Shown piece by piece: positions 12,927 through 25,024 of a stretch of DNA of 64,000 nucleotides. This DNA is from Sympetrum striolatum (Eukaryota; Arthropoda; Insecta; Odonata; Libellulidae): NCBI GenBank assembly GCA_947579665.1, contig OX388347.1, positions 21,816,562-21,880,561 on the forward strand, in the 5' to 3' direction. How positions within the stretch are numbered: the stretch's first letter is position 1; the number at the start of each line of letters is the position of its first letter. Below the pieces are notes generated by a model. The model searched no databases. It saw only the letters and a list, made by a program, of their open reading frames with translations, and was not told the origin of the DNA. The translations under genes and the position numbers were made by a program.

Positions 12927-13564
12927 GGTTAGTGTTAGATATCTGGGGGTATTACAGTTACTTTTTTTCAGGTAGAAATTTGGAGGGTCACCGTCCTAAT
13001 CCGGACCCTTAGCTCGCCTTCGGAGCTCATATTCGCCCGGCTCTCACAGCAGGGGGTCCATAAAAACTGACCGCGTGTATTACGATACGTTCTACCATGA
13101 AAATTAATATTTTTCGTGATTTTGCTAAAAATCTTAACGGAGGTTGGGCTGGGTTGGCTTGGGGGGGATTTCTAGATATTTGCAAATTAGCTAGGAATCT
13201 ACAATTCTAGATTAAGCAAAAATCTAGAAATCCCCCCGCCAACCCAACCCAACCCTCGTTGAGATTTTTAGCAAAGACGAAAAATATTAATTTTCATGGT
13301 AGAACGTCGATCAAAAGACAGTTGTATATCTCTTTGGACTAGTGAGACGACGAAGATAATAAATTGTAGCTCATTTCAATTGTTTATAACTTTTTAAATC
13401 GTATTCCACGCGGTCAGTTTTTTATTACCCCCCCCCCCCTGCTGTGGGAGCCGAGCGAATATGAGCTCCGAAGGCGAGCTAAGGGTCCGGATTAAGACGG
13501 TGACCCTCCAAATTTCTACCTGAAATAAAGTTACTGTGAAACCCCCAGATATCTACCATTAACC
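12927..13564. mobile_element. foldback DNA transposon / MITE with 8-bp target duplication
   Basis: A 638-bp element is flanked by an exact 8-bp direct repeat, GATAATTT (12919-12926 and 13565-13572). The termini begin GGTTA; the right end reads GGTTAATGGTAGATATCTGG in reverse complement. Nearly the whole left half (12927 to about 13180) pairs with the right half. The arms are interrupted by a stretch of about 95 bases at about 13310-13405 that is present only in the right arm. The centre is about 13181-13215. A C-run sits at about 13429-13439. It encodes no protein. An 8-bp duplication is compatible with hAT, P, Merlin or Mutator-like superfamilies, and the long foldback arms favour none decisively. 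A tiny derivative lies at 59721-59778. Confidence 0.85.
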
Positions 13565-13572
13565 GATAATTT

Positions 13573-14400
13573 ACGCTCTAATTCCATTATAACCTTTGAT
13601 ATATTCCAAATTTATGATGTTCTTTTGCCCTTGAGAGAGAATAAATTCCATGATTTTGAGCTCAAAATTAGTTATTAATATTTAACTACTTTGCGCAGCT
13701 ACTTGACAAATCGCAGCTCTCGCTAGGCGCTATTGTCATAGAAATACCCTCTGCTTACCGGTGAAACACGGTACCCCTAGGTTTGACCGGATATCTGACG
13801 TTTTAGACTGGATTAGAATGTAACGTTGCGAATCGAATGCATATGTATCCAGCTAGACGTCTTTCATCATCAGTTAGTCGGCCACCGTTGAAATCTGAAT
13901 TTCCGATTCGTTTCACTTCCTCATCAACGACTCAAGTGTTCAATCGCTCTAATTTTATCCGCACCATGGCCATCGTGCGCGTAATTCACTTTTGAAGGGA
14001 AAAATTCCCGCCATTCGGTGGGATGCGTCCCCAGGAGTCGATCTCTTGTTTGTGAAGCCCAAATCCCGCATTCACTGCGGAATAGTGCGTCGTCTGTTTT
14101 ATGCGAACGCCGCTGTGGGGCGCTCATGACGCTGCATATTTCATCCTCTTACTTGGTGCGAGCCACATCGCCCTTTGGGGCGTCTGAGGGGAGGGGAAAG
14201 AAAGGGGGAGGGGAGGGAGGATGCCACCTTACGCTGTATTGCAGGAAATCGGTGATTATGGTGAAAAATGATTGCAATTAAGCAAAGGACTCCCGACCCA
14301 TTTTTAAGGCCATCAAAGAAAATTACCTTTCGGTAAGTACCGCGGAGCACGTTGGCATTATCTGCGGGAAATAAGAGCGAAACATTGTAAACTTAAAGTT
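13573..14400. other. CpG-richer non-coding block
   Basis: Base composition shifts to more G+C and CpG from about 13690 to 14360, including a purine-rich G-stretch at about 14190-14220. Overlapping open frames on both strands (67 to 87 codons) have no recognisable similarity. Function unknown. Confidence 0.4.
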
Positions 14401-15859
14401 TGGCGATAGTTTTCCTGTCATTAATGCATTTTTGCGGGCACGTGAAATAATGGGAGGAAATAAGGATTAAATTATATTTTCATCGGTCCCTCCTTTTATT
14501 GGAAATAAGGTCGTATTGAAGATGGGATGAAGGTGGGAAAACGTTAATGATTTATGTTTCTCATTATCTCATCATGAATGAGTAAAATTATGCTCCTGGT
14601 CGTAGATCCTATGAAATATAAACATATTATGAAAGAAAGCAATAATATAAAATTGGTATATCATAACATAAAGTCATTCTTGTGACAATAAAAAGCTGTG
14701 TATATGCTGATTGTGCTTTCCTCCTGGTGTTAATTGTAACCAGAAGATTGTCTCTTACAAGACTACCGTTAACAAGAAGGTACTAAAATTCGTTAGTTAA
14801 ATACTCTACTTGCCTATATAGGTGTTCCTGTTATTATATATTGAAGATGCTTAACATTTGTCATCTTTCTTTTAGTCAATACAGAAAAACGTATACTCGA
14901 TATTTACTTTTGCCGCGTTCTCACTCATGGTATTAAAAATATGAAACCTCGTGATAAATAAGCGATGCCAGATATATTTAGAGATAAACCTTATTATTAG
15001 TGTGCTGCATTTCAGGGTAAGTTTCCCTTCGTTAATTACGTGAATCAGAAGCGAGTAGGAAAGAAAAGATAGTCTAGCTCAATCCTTATTCTAGTTAGTA
15101 AACCCCACATCAGGAATATCGGTAGTTTTATGGAAAATTTAATTGAATTTAAACTAAAACAAACAAAAATAAAACAATTTGAGCAATGTTGAACATTTAT
15201 CTTTCATCGTCGTTATTTTTTTTATTTTATAGAATGGAGATTACAGATTATATTCACTCCCTCTTATCTTTAACTATAATAAAAAAAGAGGAAATTAGAA
15301 GTTTTCCATTATAGATAATGTAAATAATTTTCATCGGATGTGTCGATTCATTTTTTAATTAATCTATTAACACTCTGTAATTTAAAATGCCTGATTTATT
15401 TATATAAAACACAATTTTTCACAATTTACTTCAAAACCAAATCAAACCAAAAATCAAAGGTTTAGAGTGGTGCTTAATGGATTACCTTAAATTATTTACC
15501 ACTTTCTAAGAGGTTTTGTACAATTTAACGTATGCAAAAAGCCGTCTATTGTGACTGTTTCCTATTCGAACATTAATATCTCTAACTAAGGACTTTCCAA
15601 AGTTGTTTGTTTCAAAGAAGTAGAGAAGAAAGCTTTTATCGGAGAATTGTTGAACGATCTCATTATGAAAAAGGCTTTGGAAACTATTGCCTCAAACGAT
15701 TCATTTAATTGCCGAAAGAATTCGTTAAAGAAATATGATAAATGATCTTTGTCAAAAGGTCCTCATCAACCACGATTTACTTTATAGAAACAATACTCAT
15801 TTTTTTGCTCAAACGGATCGCTGTAATTACTCTCAAAAGATAGTTTTCGTGCTTTTATC
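14401..15859. other. AT-rich non-coding DNA, no gene seen
   Basis: No gene, RNA or bounded repeat is visible. Long A+T runs are present, for example at about 15120-15420. Confidence 0.55.
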
Positions 15860-17120
15860 AATCATCCCGTGAGTCCTTGTTGAACGATGCATTTACTACG
15901 GAGAGAGAACCTTTTGCTTGTTTCAACAATGAGAAATGAGTTTCTATTGAAATCGCGAGACAGGTGGAAAAGATCGAAAACAAACGCGAAAAGTCGCAAT
16001 TTATGAGAGATCTCTGGCCAAAGGTTAATCTCGGAGAATTCAGTAATCAAAAGTCGCAGAAAAGAGGCTAGAAAATGGGAAAGCGTTTCAGTCAGTCGTT
16101 CCGAACGCGTTAAAATGAAGAGCAATAACATTCTAAGAAAGTAAAAGAAAAAACAAAAGCGTCAAATAAAGGAGTGTCACGGCGTATTATTCAAACGTTT
16201 AGATTCTCGAGATTATTGGGCGTAGGTGCTCTGAGAAATGCTCTCTCTCCCGGAAAGAGGACTGTGTACGGAATGACAGACTCAATTTGGAAGTGAATAA
16301 GGGAAAAATGCTTTCCATTCTGCAGGAAAGAGGCCTTTCATCTTCGCCAGAGAATGAGCGGAAGATAAATGCCCGAAATATACATTTTTTGAGTGTTTTT
16401 CCGCCGGGATGATTTTTTCCTCAAGACGCGATGCCCGTACAAAAATGGAGCGCCGTTTGATGACAAATGGACGGGGAAAAGGAATGTAATTTCTAAACAT
16501 CAACAATATTCAAGCGTCGACTCTATCACGGAAACGATGGAAATTGTCTCCCGAGTTTCCGATTCGGAGGATCCGTTCTTTTTGGAAGCTTCTTGCGAAA
16601 TCACTCTCTCGACCGATAGTTTTTTCCCCGCCGTCTGTGCGATAGCGCCAATGCATAAAAGGAATCGAGATTCCGAACGACCTCTCCTTTGTCGAACGAC
16701 AACTTTTTCCGCGACAAATCTCCGTCTGTATGAGAGGAAATATTCCCAAAACGGTCGAGCACAAAGGCCGTCCTTGAGCGAATGCTCCTTCCGAAGGAAT
16801 CCATATTGACCGAATAAAAAAAAACGCTCGTGATAAGTCGAAAGAAGTAAAGCGATGGGCCACTTATCCTCAATTTATTTTCCTTTGTCGAGTTCTCTCT
16901 TTCTGCTCGCTTCCGTCGCCAGTGGCTGCAACCCCTCCTCGTAAACCTCTTTCCCTTTATTTACTCATATTCCAGCAACAGCTTTCCACTTCCGCCCGCC
17001 CCCCCTCTCTGACGTCATGACCCCTACAACGTCTTCCTTCAAGCAGCGTTTTCACGAAATTCTTCTCTTCCCTTCCGAATGAATTCGGTTCTTATTTTAA
17101 GTTTCCCTGGTCGTAATAGG
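15860..17120. other. CpG-richer non-coding block
   Basis: This is a long patch of more balanced composition with many CG dinucleotides. It contains overlapping open frames of 138 codons (plus, 16393-16809) and 117 and 90 codons (minus, within 16510-16873). Three frames open at once over the same bases indicate low stop frequency from composition rather than coding. None resembles a protein family. It could be regulatory or conserved non-coding DNA. Confidence 0.4.
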
Positions 17121-17544
17121 AGAACTTCTTCTAAATGAGCGGAAATTAAAAATGGGCTAAGAGCGGTTCGTTTCGCCTTGTTTCAACCTACACAAAGAGG
17201 ATTCGGTTTGGTATGACTCAGCTAATTGGACAACCGTCTGTGGTCTTCTTGAATACTCATTTAGAATATGATGCTCGGAGAGTGAGTTAAATGATCATTA
17301 CATTAGAGATAGAGAATTAATGATAGGAAATTGTTTATGGTTAAGTCTTGTAAAATTGAAGGCATGAAATGGGTGAGGTCTGTAAAGTAACTCTCCTTGG
17401 AAGGACACTCATTAGAGATTGGGATTAAGGTCGGTTTAAATAGATAGTTTTTTTATATTTTTTTTTCTATTCTTTTCAATCTGTAATAATGCTTACTATA
17501 ATTTCAGTAATAGAAACAGAAAGACCAAAATGATATCCATTTTA
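17121..17544. other. AT-rich non-coding DNA, no gene seen
   Basis: Nothing recognisable. A T-run occurs near 17450-17470. Confidence 0.5.
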
Positions 17545-17672
17545 ATTAGTATTGCAAATGACAAACGCACGCAATCATTCCCTAACCAGAAAAATACGAT
17601 CAACCGGGACTACAACCCGAGACCTTTGGGTGGGAGCACTAGCAAGCAAACCGCTGCAACACTGGTTAAGTG
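17545..17672 (-). repeat. tRNA-derived SINE, minus-strand copy
   Basis: Read on the minus strand, a box A-like TGTTGCAGCGG (17651-17661) is followed by a box B-like GGTTGTAGTCC (17607-17617). Next comes the family-specific segment CCGGTTGATCGTATTTTTCT, corresponding to CCGGCTGATCGGATTTTTCT in the copy at 2844. Similarity continues through a TTGC-rich part to about 17550. The promoter boxes carry point changes, so it is probably inactive. Confidence 0.6.
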
Positions 17673-17724
17673 CTTTTTGACAATACTTAGGATGAAGTAA
17701 AAAAGGCAATTTCCGATCTTAGCG

Positions 17725-17880
17725 GAGAAATGATTAGTGGGGATCTTTCTAACACTGAGGTTCTGGGTTTGAGTCCCTGCAAACTGGGTTTTCCCATGCC
17801 ATATGGGTGTTTGTGCTTCTCTTCTGCGCCTGTATTCGTTTGAATCATTTAAGCGTATGTCTTTAGAGAAATTACAATAT
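17725..17880 (+). repeat. tRNA-derived SINE, degenerate copy
   Basis: Box B GGTTTGAGTCC lies at 17766-17776, preceded by a weak box A region at about 17720-17740. After box B comes a hairpin-forming AAACTGGGTTTTCCCATGCC stretch in the position where other copies have the conserved post-B-box segment. It starts about 50 bp from the head of the minus-strand SINE at 17545-17672, so the two are head-to-head. The 3' boundary is uncertain. Confidence 0.45.
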
Positions 17881-19655
17881 TATCGAAAGATCTTATTTCA
17901 GATGATTTTGGATTTCAAATTAAGGTGTTTATGGAGCATACGGGTACTTGTGTGGAATGCGTAGAGCCAAAATAGAACAGAACCAGATGAATTAATAATG
18001 ATAACAACAGAAGTGAAGTGAATGATTATTTGAATCTTACGTGCTTTACATATGCGAGGAAGTTAATGCTATCTCAGGAATAGTAATATTTCGTTCTAAC
18101 GCCCCAGTACTCTATAAAAGGAAACTAAATTAAAATTGAGGAAATTTTCAAATTCATTTGAGATGTTGATTGCATAGTTAATGAATTTGGCAGATTAAAA
18201 AAGCTCTTGGTAAAAGTCCAAGGAGTTTAGTAATTTCTGGGACAACTTTTGAGACATTTTTCGCAGAATTCTAGAAAGTTCACTATTCATACAAACCAAC
18301 CTCATTTCATTTTATAATTCTACCTTTGAAGTTTATATAAATTTGTATGAAAGAACCTGATACGTACGTATAAACGAGACACAGAAAGTAAATGAAAAGG
18401 GACAGCTATCACCAGGAGATCCCTGAAGTCATTTCAGCCCTGAAATACAAGCGATAGAATGAGAATTGGAGGGTGATGGTATTGTCATCTTATTTCAGCT
18501 TCCTTACACAGCTTTTTGAAAGGAAGGCTTTTTATAAACTCTATGCCCACAGTTTGAAAGCACTTTAGCATTTAATCTCAAATTTAGATCGCAAAAATAG
18601 GATTTAATATTTATTTATTTTAATTTAGTATAGTATTATTTAATTTCATCGTAAATTTATTTAAAAACATTATAAGGGTTGCCTTAGAATATGGTACCAA
18701 GAGAAAGTTAACTGGAAGAACTTAATTCCTATAATTCATGAGTGATTTCCTGTTTTAGTCTATGAATTTTTGACAAATGAAATTTCCAGAAGTAAACCCT
18801 ATTTCTTGGGTTTGTAATCCAATTCCTATTCATCCGTCAAATATTCCTAAAAAACAATGGAATTTCGAGGAATATAAATAGAAAATACTATTAAAAAATC
18901 CATGATAAAAAACTTTTACTAGACCTTAGACATACTTTTACTACTATAAAAGTAAAAGTTTGTTAATATGGATTTTTTACTTGTTAATAAGTACCACAAA
19001 ATTAACCCTGAATTTGTATCGTTTAGAAAATACTATTCTTCAAACGTTTTGTAAGATCATAGTTAAGTTCTCAATACATACATATATCTAGAATAGGAAT
19101 GCAAAGATAAAAATATGTGAATGGCAGAGTTGATTTTGAGACTTCCAAATTCACTGATTTGACAGAAATGCTCTCTCAATATCGACTGTTATTTGTGAGA
19201 AGTGTTCTCTGCAGGATCTAAAGTAAACATAGATAAGTATAATTAATTTCAAACATTATATGGGTTTTTTATATCAAAAGATAATCTTATAAAATGTATC
19301 AAAGCATGGGACGTCTGAACATACGGAGCAACCTTGACAATGAGACTCTTTCTTATAGGATAATAGGATGCTCTAAAGATGAGGGATTTCTTACCTATTC
19401 TTCACTCAGAAGCCTTAAATTTCGAATAAGTAGACATTACTATGCCTTTGATGTTGGAACTGTGTAAAAAAGCCATGTCAAAGAAAATCACTTATGATCG
19501 GATTGCACACATTGATACACTTCATGTTTGGCATAGTATGGATCTAAATATTATTTGCCGTCTACTGTCAACTTTTACGTAAACTCCTCATGTTATAAGT
19601 AGCTGAAGTATGGTAAAAATAAACTAATTCTATATAAACAAGAGAGTCCTTTGCT
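17881..19655. other. AT-rich non-coding DNA, no gene seen
   Basis: No supported gene. A short hairpin-prone ACTTTTACT/AGTAAAAGT pair occurs at about 18934-18960. A G+C-balanced patch at about 18390-18500 does not match a repeat that I can delimit. Confidence 0.5.
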
Positions 19656-19795
19656 CGTGTAATGATGATAATAATATAATAATAAAAATAAAGCGTCTTT
19701 TTTTAGGGCAACATTAAAACAGTTAAGTCTCTTCTTACGTCTAACCCAATTTGTAAGCTTCCAGAGACCTTTCGTACTTTCGTAATTGGGTTGCA
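19656..19795 (-). mobile_element. LINE 3' tail with (TTA)n-like end, minus strand
   Basis: On the minus strand a shared block (GTTAGACGTAAGAAGAGACT, then a CTTTATT motif) ends in imperfect TTA/TAT repeats at about 19664-19692. The same block occurs on the minus strand at 30268-30560, 52082-52140, 52521-52760 and 56122-56215. It is a severely 5'-truncated non-LTR retrotransposon 3' end, or a SINE sharing that end. No coding part is left. Confidence 0.5.
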
Positions 19796-20490
19796 AGCAA
19801 CGCCCTTTTTATCTAATCAGTTATATTTCACGGATATATACATTTAAACTGACTAGTTCTACCTTATACATTTCTCTTGTAGTATCTGATCTGATCGCCT
19901 AACTAGTTAAGGTGAACGCAAGTAGGCGGCGAAGGGTCTCTAAGAAGGAAAAGAGATGAATGTATGTAAAAATTCTATCTATCCGACGCAAACTTCTGCT
20001 TAGTATAACCTTGAAAGAAGTATCAATCAGTATTACACACCTTTGGAGATTTACACTGTTTCTTTAAGCTGAGAAGTTGCACATCTCTCAGCGATAAGAA
20101 AAACTCCGCCGAAATTTTTTTCCAATTGTTTTCATTTCCATCAGAGAAGAATTGGGTCACTTCTATCATTTGCCAGCCAACCGGCGGAAAGCTATCGAGT
20201 TGATAAAAAATGGCGGACCATGGACCTACTCTTGGTCGATATTTTCTGTCAGTTTAAACAGTGGCACAAACTTCAGTCACCTCAGAAACAGCACCATGTA
20301 AAAGCAATTGCTACAAACTCTTAACTTCTTCGCAACTCCTCTTTACCATCAAGATTTCTGTCCTTCTAAATAAATACCATTCACTATATTTTTCTAATGC
20401 TATTCTTCGATGTGCTTTATCATTGCTAATGTTCTCCTATATGGGCCATGCCTTCCGATTCTAATCATTCCACTTGTAATCGAGTCATAT
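19796..20490. other. non-coding DNA, no gene seen
   Basis: Mixed composition. Overlapping short open frames around 20261-20464 are unrecognised. No repeat boundary is visible. Confidence 0.5.
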
Positions 20491-21180
20491 TTTTTACTTT
20501 CTCCATATACGTAGTATAGGGGAAGTATTGTTTTCATGAAAAAAATCGACTTCAAGATTTCAACTGAAATACATGTTTTGTGGTCCCTAGAACACGTTTT
20601 GACCATTTTCGGAATGATGTCTGTTTGTCTGTGTGTCTGTGTTTGTGGACGCTCTAGCGTAAAAACTATCAGTTGTATCAATACCAAACTTCATATAAAT
20701 AGCACTGTGGGGGGTGCTGTCAGAGTTGATTAGTTTTTGGAGTAAATCGGATAACCGGAAGTCGAGCTTTATTCTTCGAAGCAAATTTCCGTTTTTGCAA
20801 AATATCTCCATTAATATGATATAAGGTATATACTATTATTTATAAAAGTTTTAGAAAATAAAATTTACTATAACTTTTGTATTAAACATATTTGTTATCA
20901 CTGATTGTTTAAGAATTATTCATGAAATACTGATAAACCGGAAGTAGCTGATTACGTACTTTGTGGGCGCTGTTGGCGAAAGGTCAATTTCATCGTTATT
21001 CATTGAACATGTCCCGAAAAACATTATTTATAATTTTTGTGACGTAAAAGATAATATGATATAAATTAATCACTTATCTTCCAAGTTTAGATTGAATATA
21101 GAGTTCGAAAACACTGTCGTAGATAAATATTTACATCTTATATATGGAGAAAGTCATGTGCTGGCCAAACAAGATTTTTT
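20491..21180 (-). repeat. 'ACTTTCTCC' interspersed repeat, minus-strand copy
   Basis: This is the reverse-orientation copy of the family found at 23960-26068, 35744-36423 and 37474-38055. On the minus strand it starts with the degraded TGGCCAGCACATGACTTTCT segment (about 21150-21180). It then holds a single inner subunit with CCGGAAGT and TCCGGTT motifs, where the large plus copies have two. It ends with the hairpin-forming CTTCGTATATGGAGAAAGT-like end near 20495-20520 and an A-run. A short GT-rich stretch (about 20620-20650) sits where the dimer copies have a CA microsatellite. No protein is encoded. Confidence 0.75.
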
Positions 21181-23757
21181 AATATAGTACGTTCTCGAGT
21201 CTCATAGAAACATGTCAAAGACTCATGTTCTATACCATCATAATCTTTTTTTTATTAAAACTCCTCACACCTTCTCTGAAATTGCTTTCCTGTATAATAT
21301 TATCAACAGCGAAGTCGATTCCGCATTCATACTCTTCCTCTTTCAATTTTCGGGTTCCATCAAGGGCTTGTCCATCCGATACCTTCTCTTTGAATACTTC
21401 ACCTCCATCAATATTAAAAGTCACCTGTTTTTGAGAATACCTTCAATTTTAAACTCTGTGTCTTCCAAATAAAACTTTCATCCCATCTATCTCCCTCTAA
21501 ATCAATCCTCAATGTAGTTGCAAGTTCCAATTCGTATCCAATGTAAAGGTTTATGCGTTGAATTTTTCCCCAAGACTTGTTTGTAATCTTTTTCTTGCTT
21601 GGTCATCGAATTATAGATGAAAATTAGGGATTTAATTATATTAACAAATAACAGAAATAATTTTAATATAATATGCATCTAAAATATTATTTCGTTTGGC
21701 ATTTATGTGTCTCACTTCATTTTCTATTTAATGTGATCGCGTATGTGCGTATCTTGTTGCCGATGATCTGCAACACTAAACTTATGTACATTCATTTCTA
21801 CCGACAAAATAATAAGTAAAGTAATTATTTTCGTTGTAAAGGAGTAGTTTAGAAGTAAGACACTGGTTTAGATTAACTGGCGTTTACAACCCCTGCCGCA
21901 GGCCGAAAGGCATCTCGCAGGGTATTAATGTAGATGTCGATTAATTACATTGGCTCTAAAACAAAAGCCATCGGGGCGATGACTTTTTAAAATTCCTTTT
22001 ACCATTACTATTTGTAACATTCCTCGGAACGCAATTACAGTTCTGAAGACTTTTCTCTTTGGCGTTAAAGCTATTCGATATATGTTATCATTGTCTTTTA
22101 TGAAATTGGTTTTCATCGAATATTAAATGTCTCGATGTAACGTTTCTTCGGCTCCGTCTGGCGATAAGATCTGCCGAGGAAAAGTTATGTGCTTTCCTAT
22201 CTTCCCAAGACTTTTTCCTTTCTCCCAATGAATATCTTTGCGGTGTTTTGTATGGATTAGCTTTCCATTCGCGTCAGAGCAATATATCTTTCAAACTTCC
22301 TTAATTTAGTCTGTTGTCAGCATACCTAATCAAAACTTCAACTCTTGTTTTGAGAAATATAACCCTCTTTCTTTAGCTTTCCGAATTTTATGCGAGGCTG
22401 GTGGTGGCATTTGGTAAGCTACTTTTCCTAAGGAATTTAGCAAAGAGAAATATGTACGTAAATTAAGTGCGTCAACCATGTGATTAAATAGAGTAATGAA
22501 CTTAGTATGCTACCAAATATACATTATGTTAGACTGCATGATCATTTTAAAGCAAACGTCCACTTTCTTCAATTTACTTAGTCGTAATACAAACGTCAAA
22601 GAACATACGCAAAACTTAAGTAGTAATGATAATAAATCACCTGTCATACACGCTTTTGACTTAGTTTCGATGCAGTTACTAACATTAATATAAAATCCAC
22701 AGTTCAAGCCGATAGCTGCAGCTTTAACTAAAACACTGCTATTACATGCTATTATACTGCATGTACACACTCCCAATTCAGATATTAATAGTGAAAAGTA
22801 TGACCAGAAGTGGCTTTTCGTTTTGGCGCGGAATATTCTACACAGCATCCCATCCTGCTTTTCCCGTTCAAATACTGCCTCTGCTGCTAACTTAAACACT
22901 TCCATTAGAACCATTCCATTAGAGCAAAGGAACTTCGAACATAAATATTCAAGACGTGAAGAGCATTTACTCTTATTGTAGTCCTCTGTCTTGCGGTGAA
23001 TCCGAGGAATGTCATAGCGTCAGATGTAATTTCGAATTTAAAAACTCATCGAAGTCGGGCGGATCGGAGTTGCTTCATTTCTGAATCTGTCAGCTAGTTA
23101 TGCCTTCCAAAGTTCCCATACAAAACTCAGAACTACTAACTTTACTAACACACCAATCAACTAACGACAGAGTTATATTTTAATTCCGAGTACAACAAAG
23201 GATTCGTTCGCTGGTAATGCGCGATTATACTTTTAAATGCACATGATTTAAACCTATCTCTGTAGATGGTGTCACACCTTTTAGGTACTCCTAAGACCGG
23301 TCAGGCGAAAGTCCTTTCATTTAATTCACTTTCTATTGTTATTATTCATAAATTACCGATGAATTTATAGTCCCGTGGTAGCAAATATTATACATGCCGT
23401 ACTATACAGTGATACAGTAATTCATTTTACAATAAATGGAATAATACAGCGTAAATAACTACTACAGTACATACATCATCCACCAAATTGACACCAAAAT
23501 ACAATTACCACCCAATGAAAACTATATTGGTCAATTATTAACACCAAAGAACACATCGCAATTACCACAGTACCTAGTTGCTATGTATAATACATTATAT
23601 TTATCCCAATACAATAACCCTAATTTCAAAACAAAATCGTAAAGTTACCTCCCAGTCAAAAATACAGCATTACATCAAATATACCTGCCATACGTCTAAT
23701 ACATTTTCTCATATCATCTAAAGATATTCAATACTAAATTATATTTATATAGAAAGC
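21181..23757. other. non-coding DNA, no gene seen
   Basis: No supported gene. A G+C-rich hairpin (CCCTGC at 21891-21896 pairing GCAGGG at 21917-21922, with inner GCC/GGC pairs) stands out. A 134-codon open frame on the minus strand (22510-22914) has hydrophobic stretches but no family likeness, and is of borderline chance length. The segment 23330-23750 has many CAAT/ATAC-type words but no clear period. Confidence 0.5.
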
Positions 23758-23905
23758 AGAGCATACAAGACTTTTCCGGGTTCCTGGTAGACCTGCATGG
23801 CTACCGTAGCGGTTCTGGGGACAAGCCCGTTCTTCACCCTGCCTGGCAATCCCCTACTCCACTTGAACTTCGTCTTGCAAAGGAAGTCCTCTTAATGTTT
23901 GACTC
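23758..23905 (-). mobile_element. LINE 3'-region fragment, minus strand
   Basis: The reverse complement shares a run of words with the LINE copy at about 11490-11630, in the same order and spacing. These include GGATTGCCAGGCAGGGTGAA, CCGCTACGGTAGCCATG and a CAGGAACCC segment. Divergence is about 20 percent by eye. The conserved ORF2 tail upstream of this block is not seen here, and the sequence after it differs from the other copies. Confidence 0.55.
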
Positions 23906-23959
23906 AGGAGTTGTCAATTTAAGTAACAAATGTATTGCTCTTATGTGTATTAAAAAAAA
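23906..23959. other. short spacer ending in an A-run
   Basis: Unique sequence that ends in eight As, directly at the start of the repeat dimer. The other plus-strand copies of that family are also preceded by A-runs. Confidence 0.5.
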
Positions 23960-24841
23960 TCTGATGTGGCCAGCACATGACTTTCTCCATACATAAGATG
24001 TAAATATTTATCTACGACAGTAATTTCGAACTCTATATTCCATCTAAACTTTGAATATGAGTGATTAATTTATATATTATTATCTTTTACGTCACAAACA
24101 TTACAAATAATGTTTTTCAGGACATGTTCGATGAAAAACGATGAAGTGGCCTTTCGCCCCAGCGCCCAGAGTGCGCACAACGTACATAATCAGCAACTTC
24201 CGGTTTATCAGTATTTCACAAGTAACTCCTACACAATCAGTGATACAAAAATATGTTTCATACAAAAGTCATAGTAAATTACATTTTCTATAACTTTTAT
24301 CCAGTATACAATATACCGAAATATCATATTTATGGAGATATTTTGAAAACCGGAAATGAGCTTTGAAGAATGAAGCTCGACTTCCGGTTAACCGATTTTC
24401 TCCAAAATCTAATCAACTCTAAACAAACATTATTAAATATTATACATGAAATTTGGTGTTGATCCGACAAATACTTTTTATGTTAGAGCGCCCACAAAGT
24501 ACATAATCAGCTACTTCCGGTTGATCAGTATTTCACGAATAACTCCTAATCAACCGGTGATACAGAAATATGTTAAATACAAAAATTATAGTAAAACACA
24601 TTATCTAAAACTTTTATAAGGTATACAATATACCTATATATCATATTTATGGAGATATTTTGAAAACCGGAAATGAGCTTTGATGAATAAAGCTCGACTT
24701 CCGGTTGACCGATTTACACCAAAACCTAATCAACTCTGACAGCACACACCACAGTACTATATATGAATTTTGGTATTGATACGGCTAATAGTTTTCACGT
24801 TAGAGCGCCCACTGTCACACACACACATACACACACACACA

Positions 24842-24890
<49 letters not shown>

Positions 24891-25024
24891 ACAGACATCA
24901 TTCCGAAAATGGTCAAAACGTGTTCTAGGGACCCCAAAACATGTATTTCCGTTGAAATCTCGAAGTCGATTTTTTTCATGAAAACAATACTTTCTCTATA
25001 CTTCGTATATGGAGAAAGTAAAAA
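23960..25024 (+). repeat. 'ACTTTCTCC' interspersed repeat, unit 1 of a head-to-tail dimer
   Basis: It begins TCTGATGTGGCCAGCACATG followed by ACTTTCTCCAT. It ends with CTTCGTATATGGAGAAAGT plus As, so short subterminal inverted repeats (ACTTTCTCCAT / ATGGAGAAAGT) bound it. Inside are two direct subunits of about 317 bp (anchor ACATAATCAG at 24184 and 24501). Each has paired TCCGGTT and CCGGAA motifs and a conserved sentence around CAAAAGTTATAG. A CA microsatellite (24816-24893) follows subunit two. The next unit starts immediately at the terminal As. No open frame is meaningful; peptide-like runs of His-Thr come from the microsatellite. The transposon class is unknown. Confidence 0.8.
24816..24893. 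repeat. CA/TG microsatellite
   Basis: This run of about 39 CA dinucleotides has a few interruptions (CATACA, CACTCA). It lies at a fixed place inside the interspersed repeat, and the neighbouring unit carries a shorter run at the homologous place. It was therefore carried by the element and then changed in length. Confidence 0.95.

Noticed and set aside
16393..16863. 138-codon plus-strand and 117-codon minus-strand open frames
   Set aside because: They overlap each other and a third frame. No domain, motif or family likeness; the block simply has few stops because it is richer in G+C.
21891..21922. G+C-rich hairpin as a structured RNA
   Set aside because: The outer stem is only six pairs and a single instance; not enough to claim an RNA element.
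22510..22914. 134-codon minus-strand frame with hydrophobic segments
   Set aside because: Considered as a receptor-like exon, but no family motif is present and about one frame of this length is expected by chance in 64 kb of such composition.
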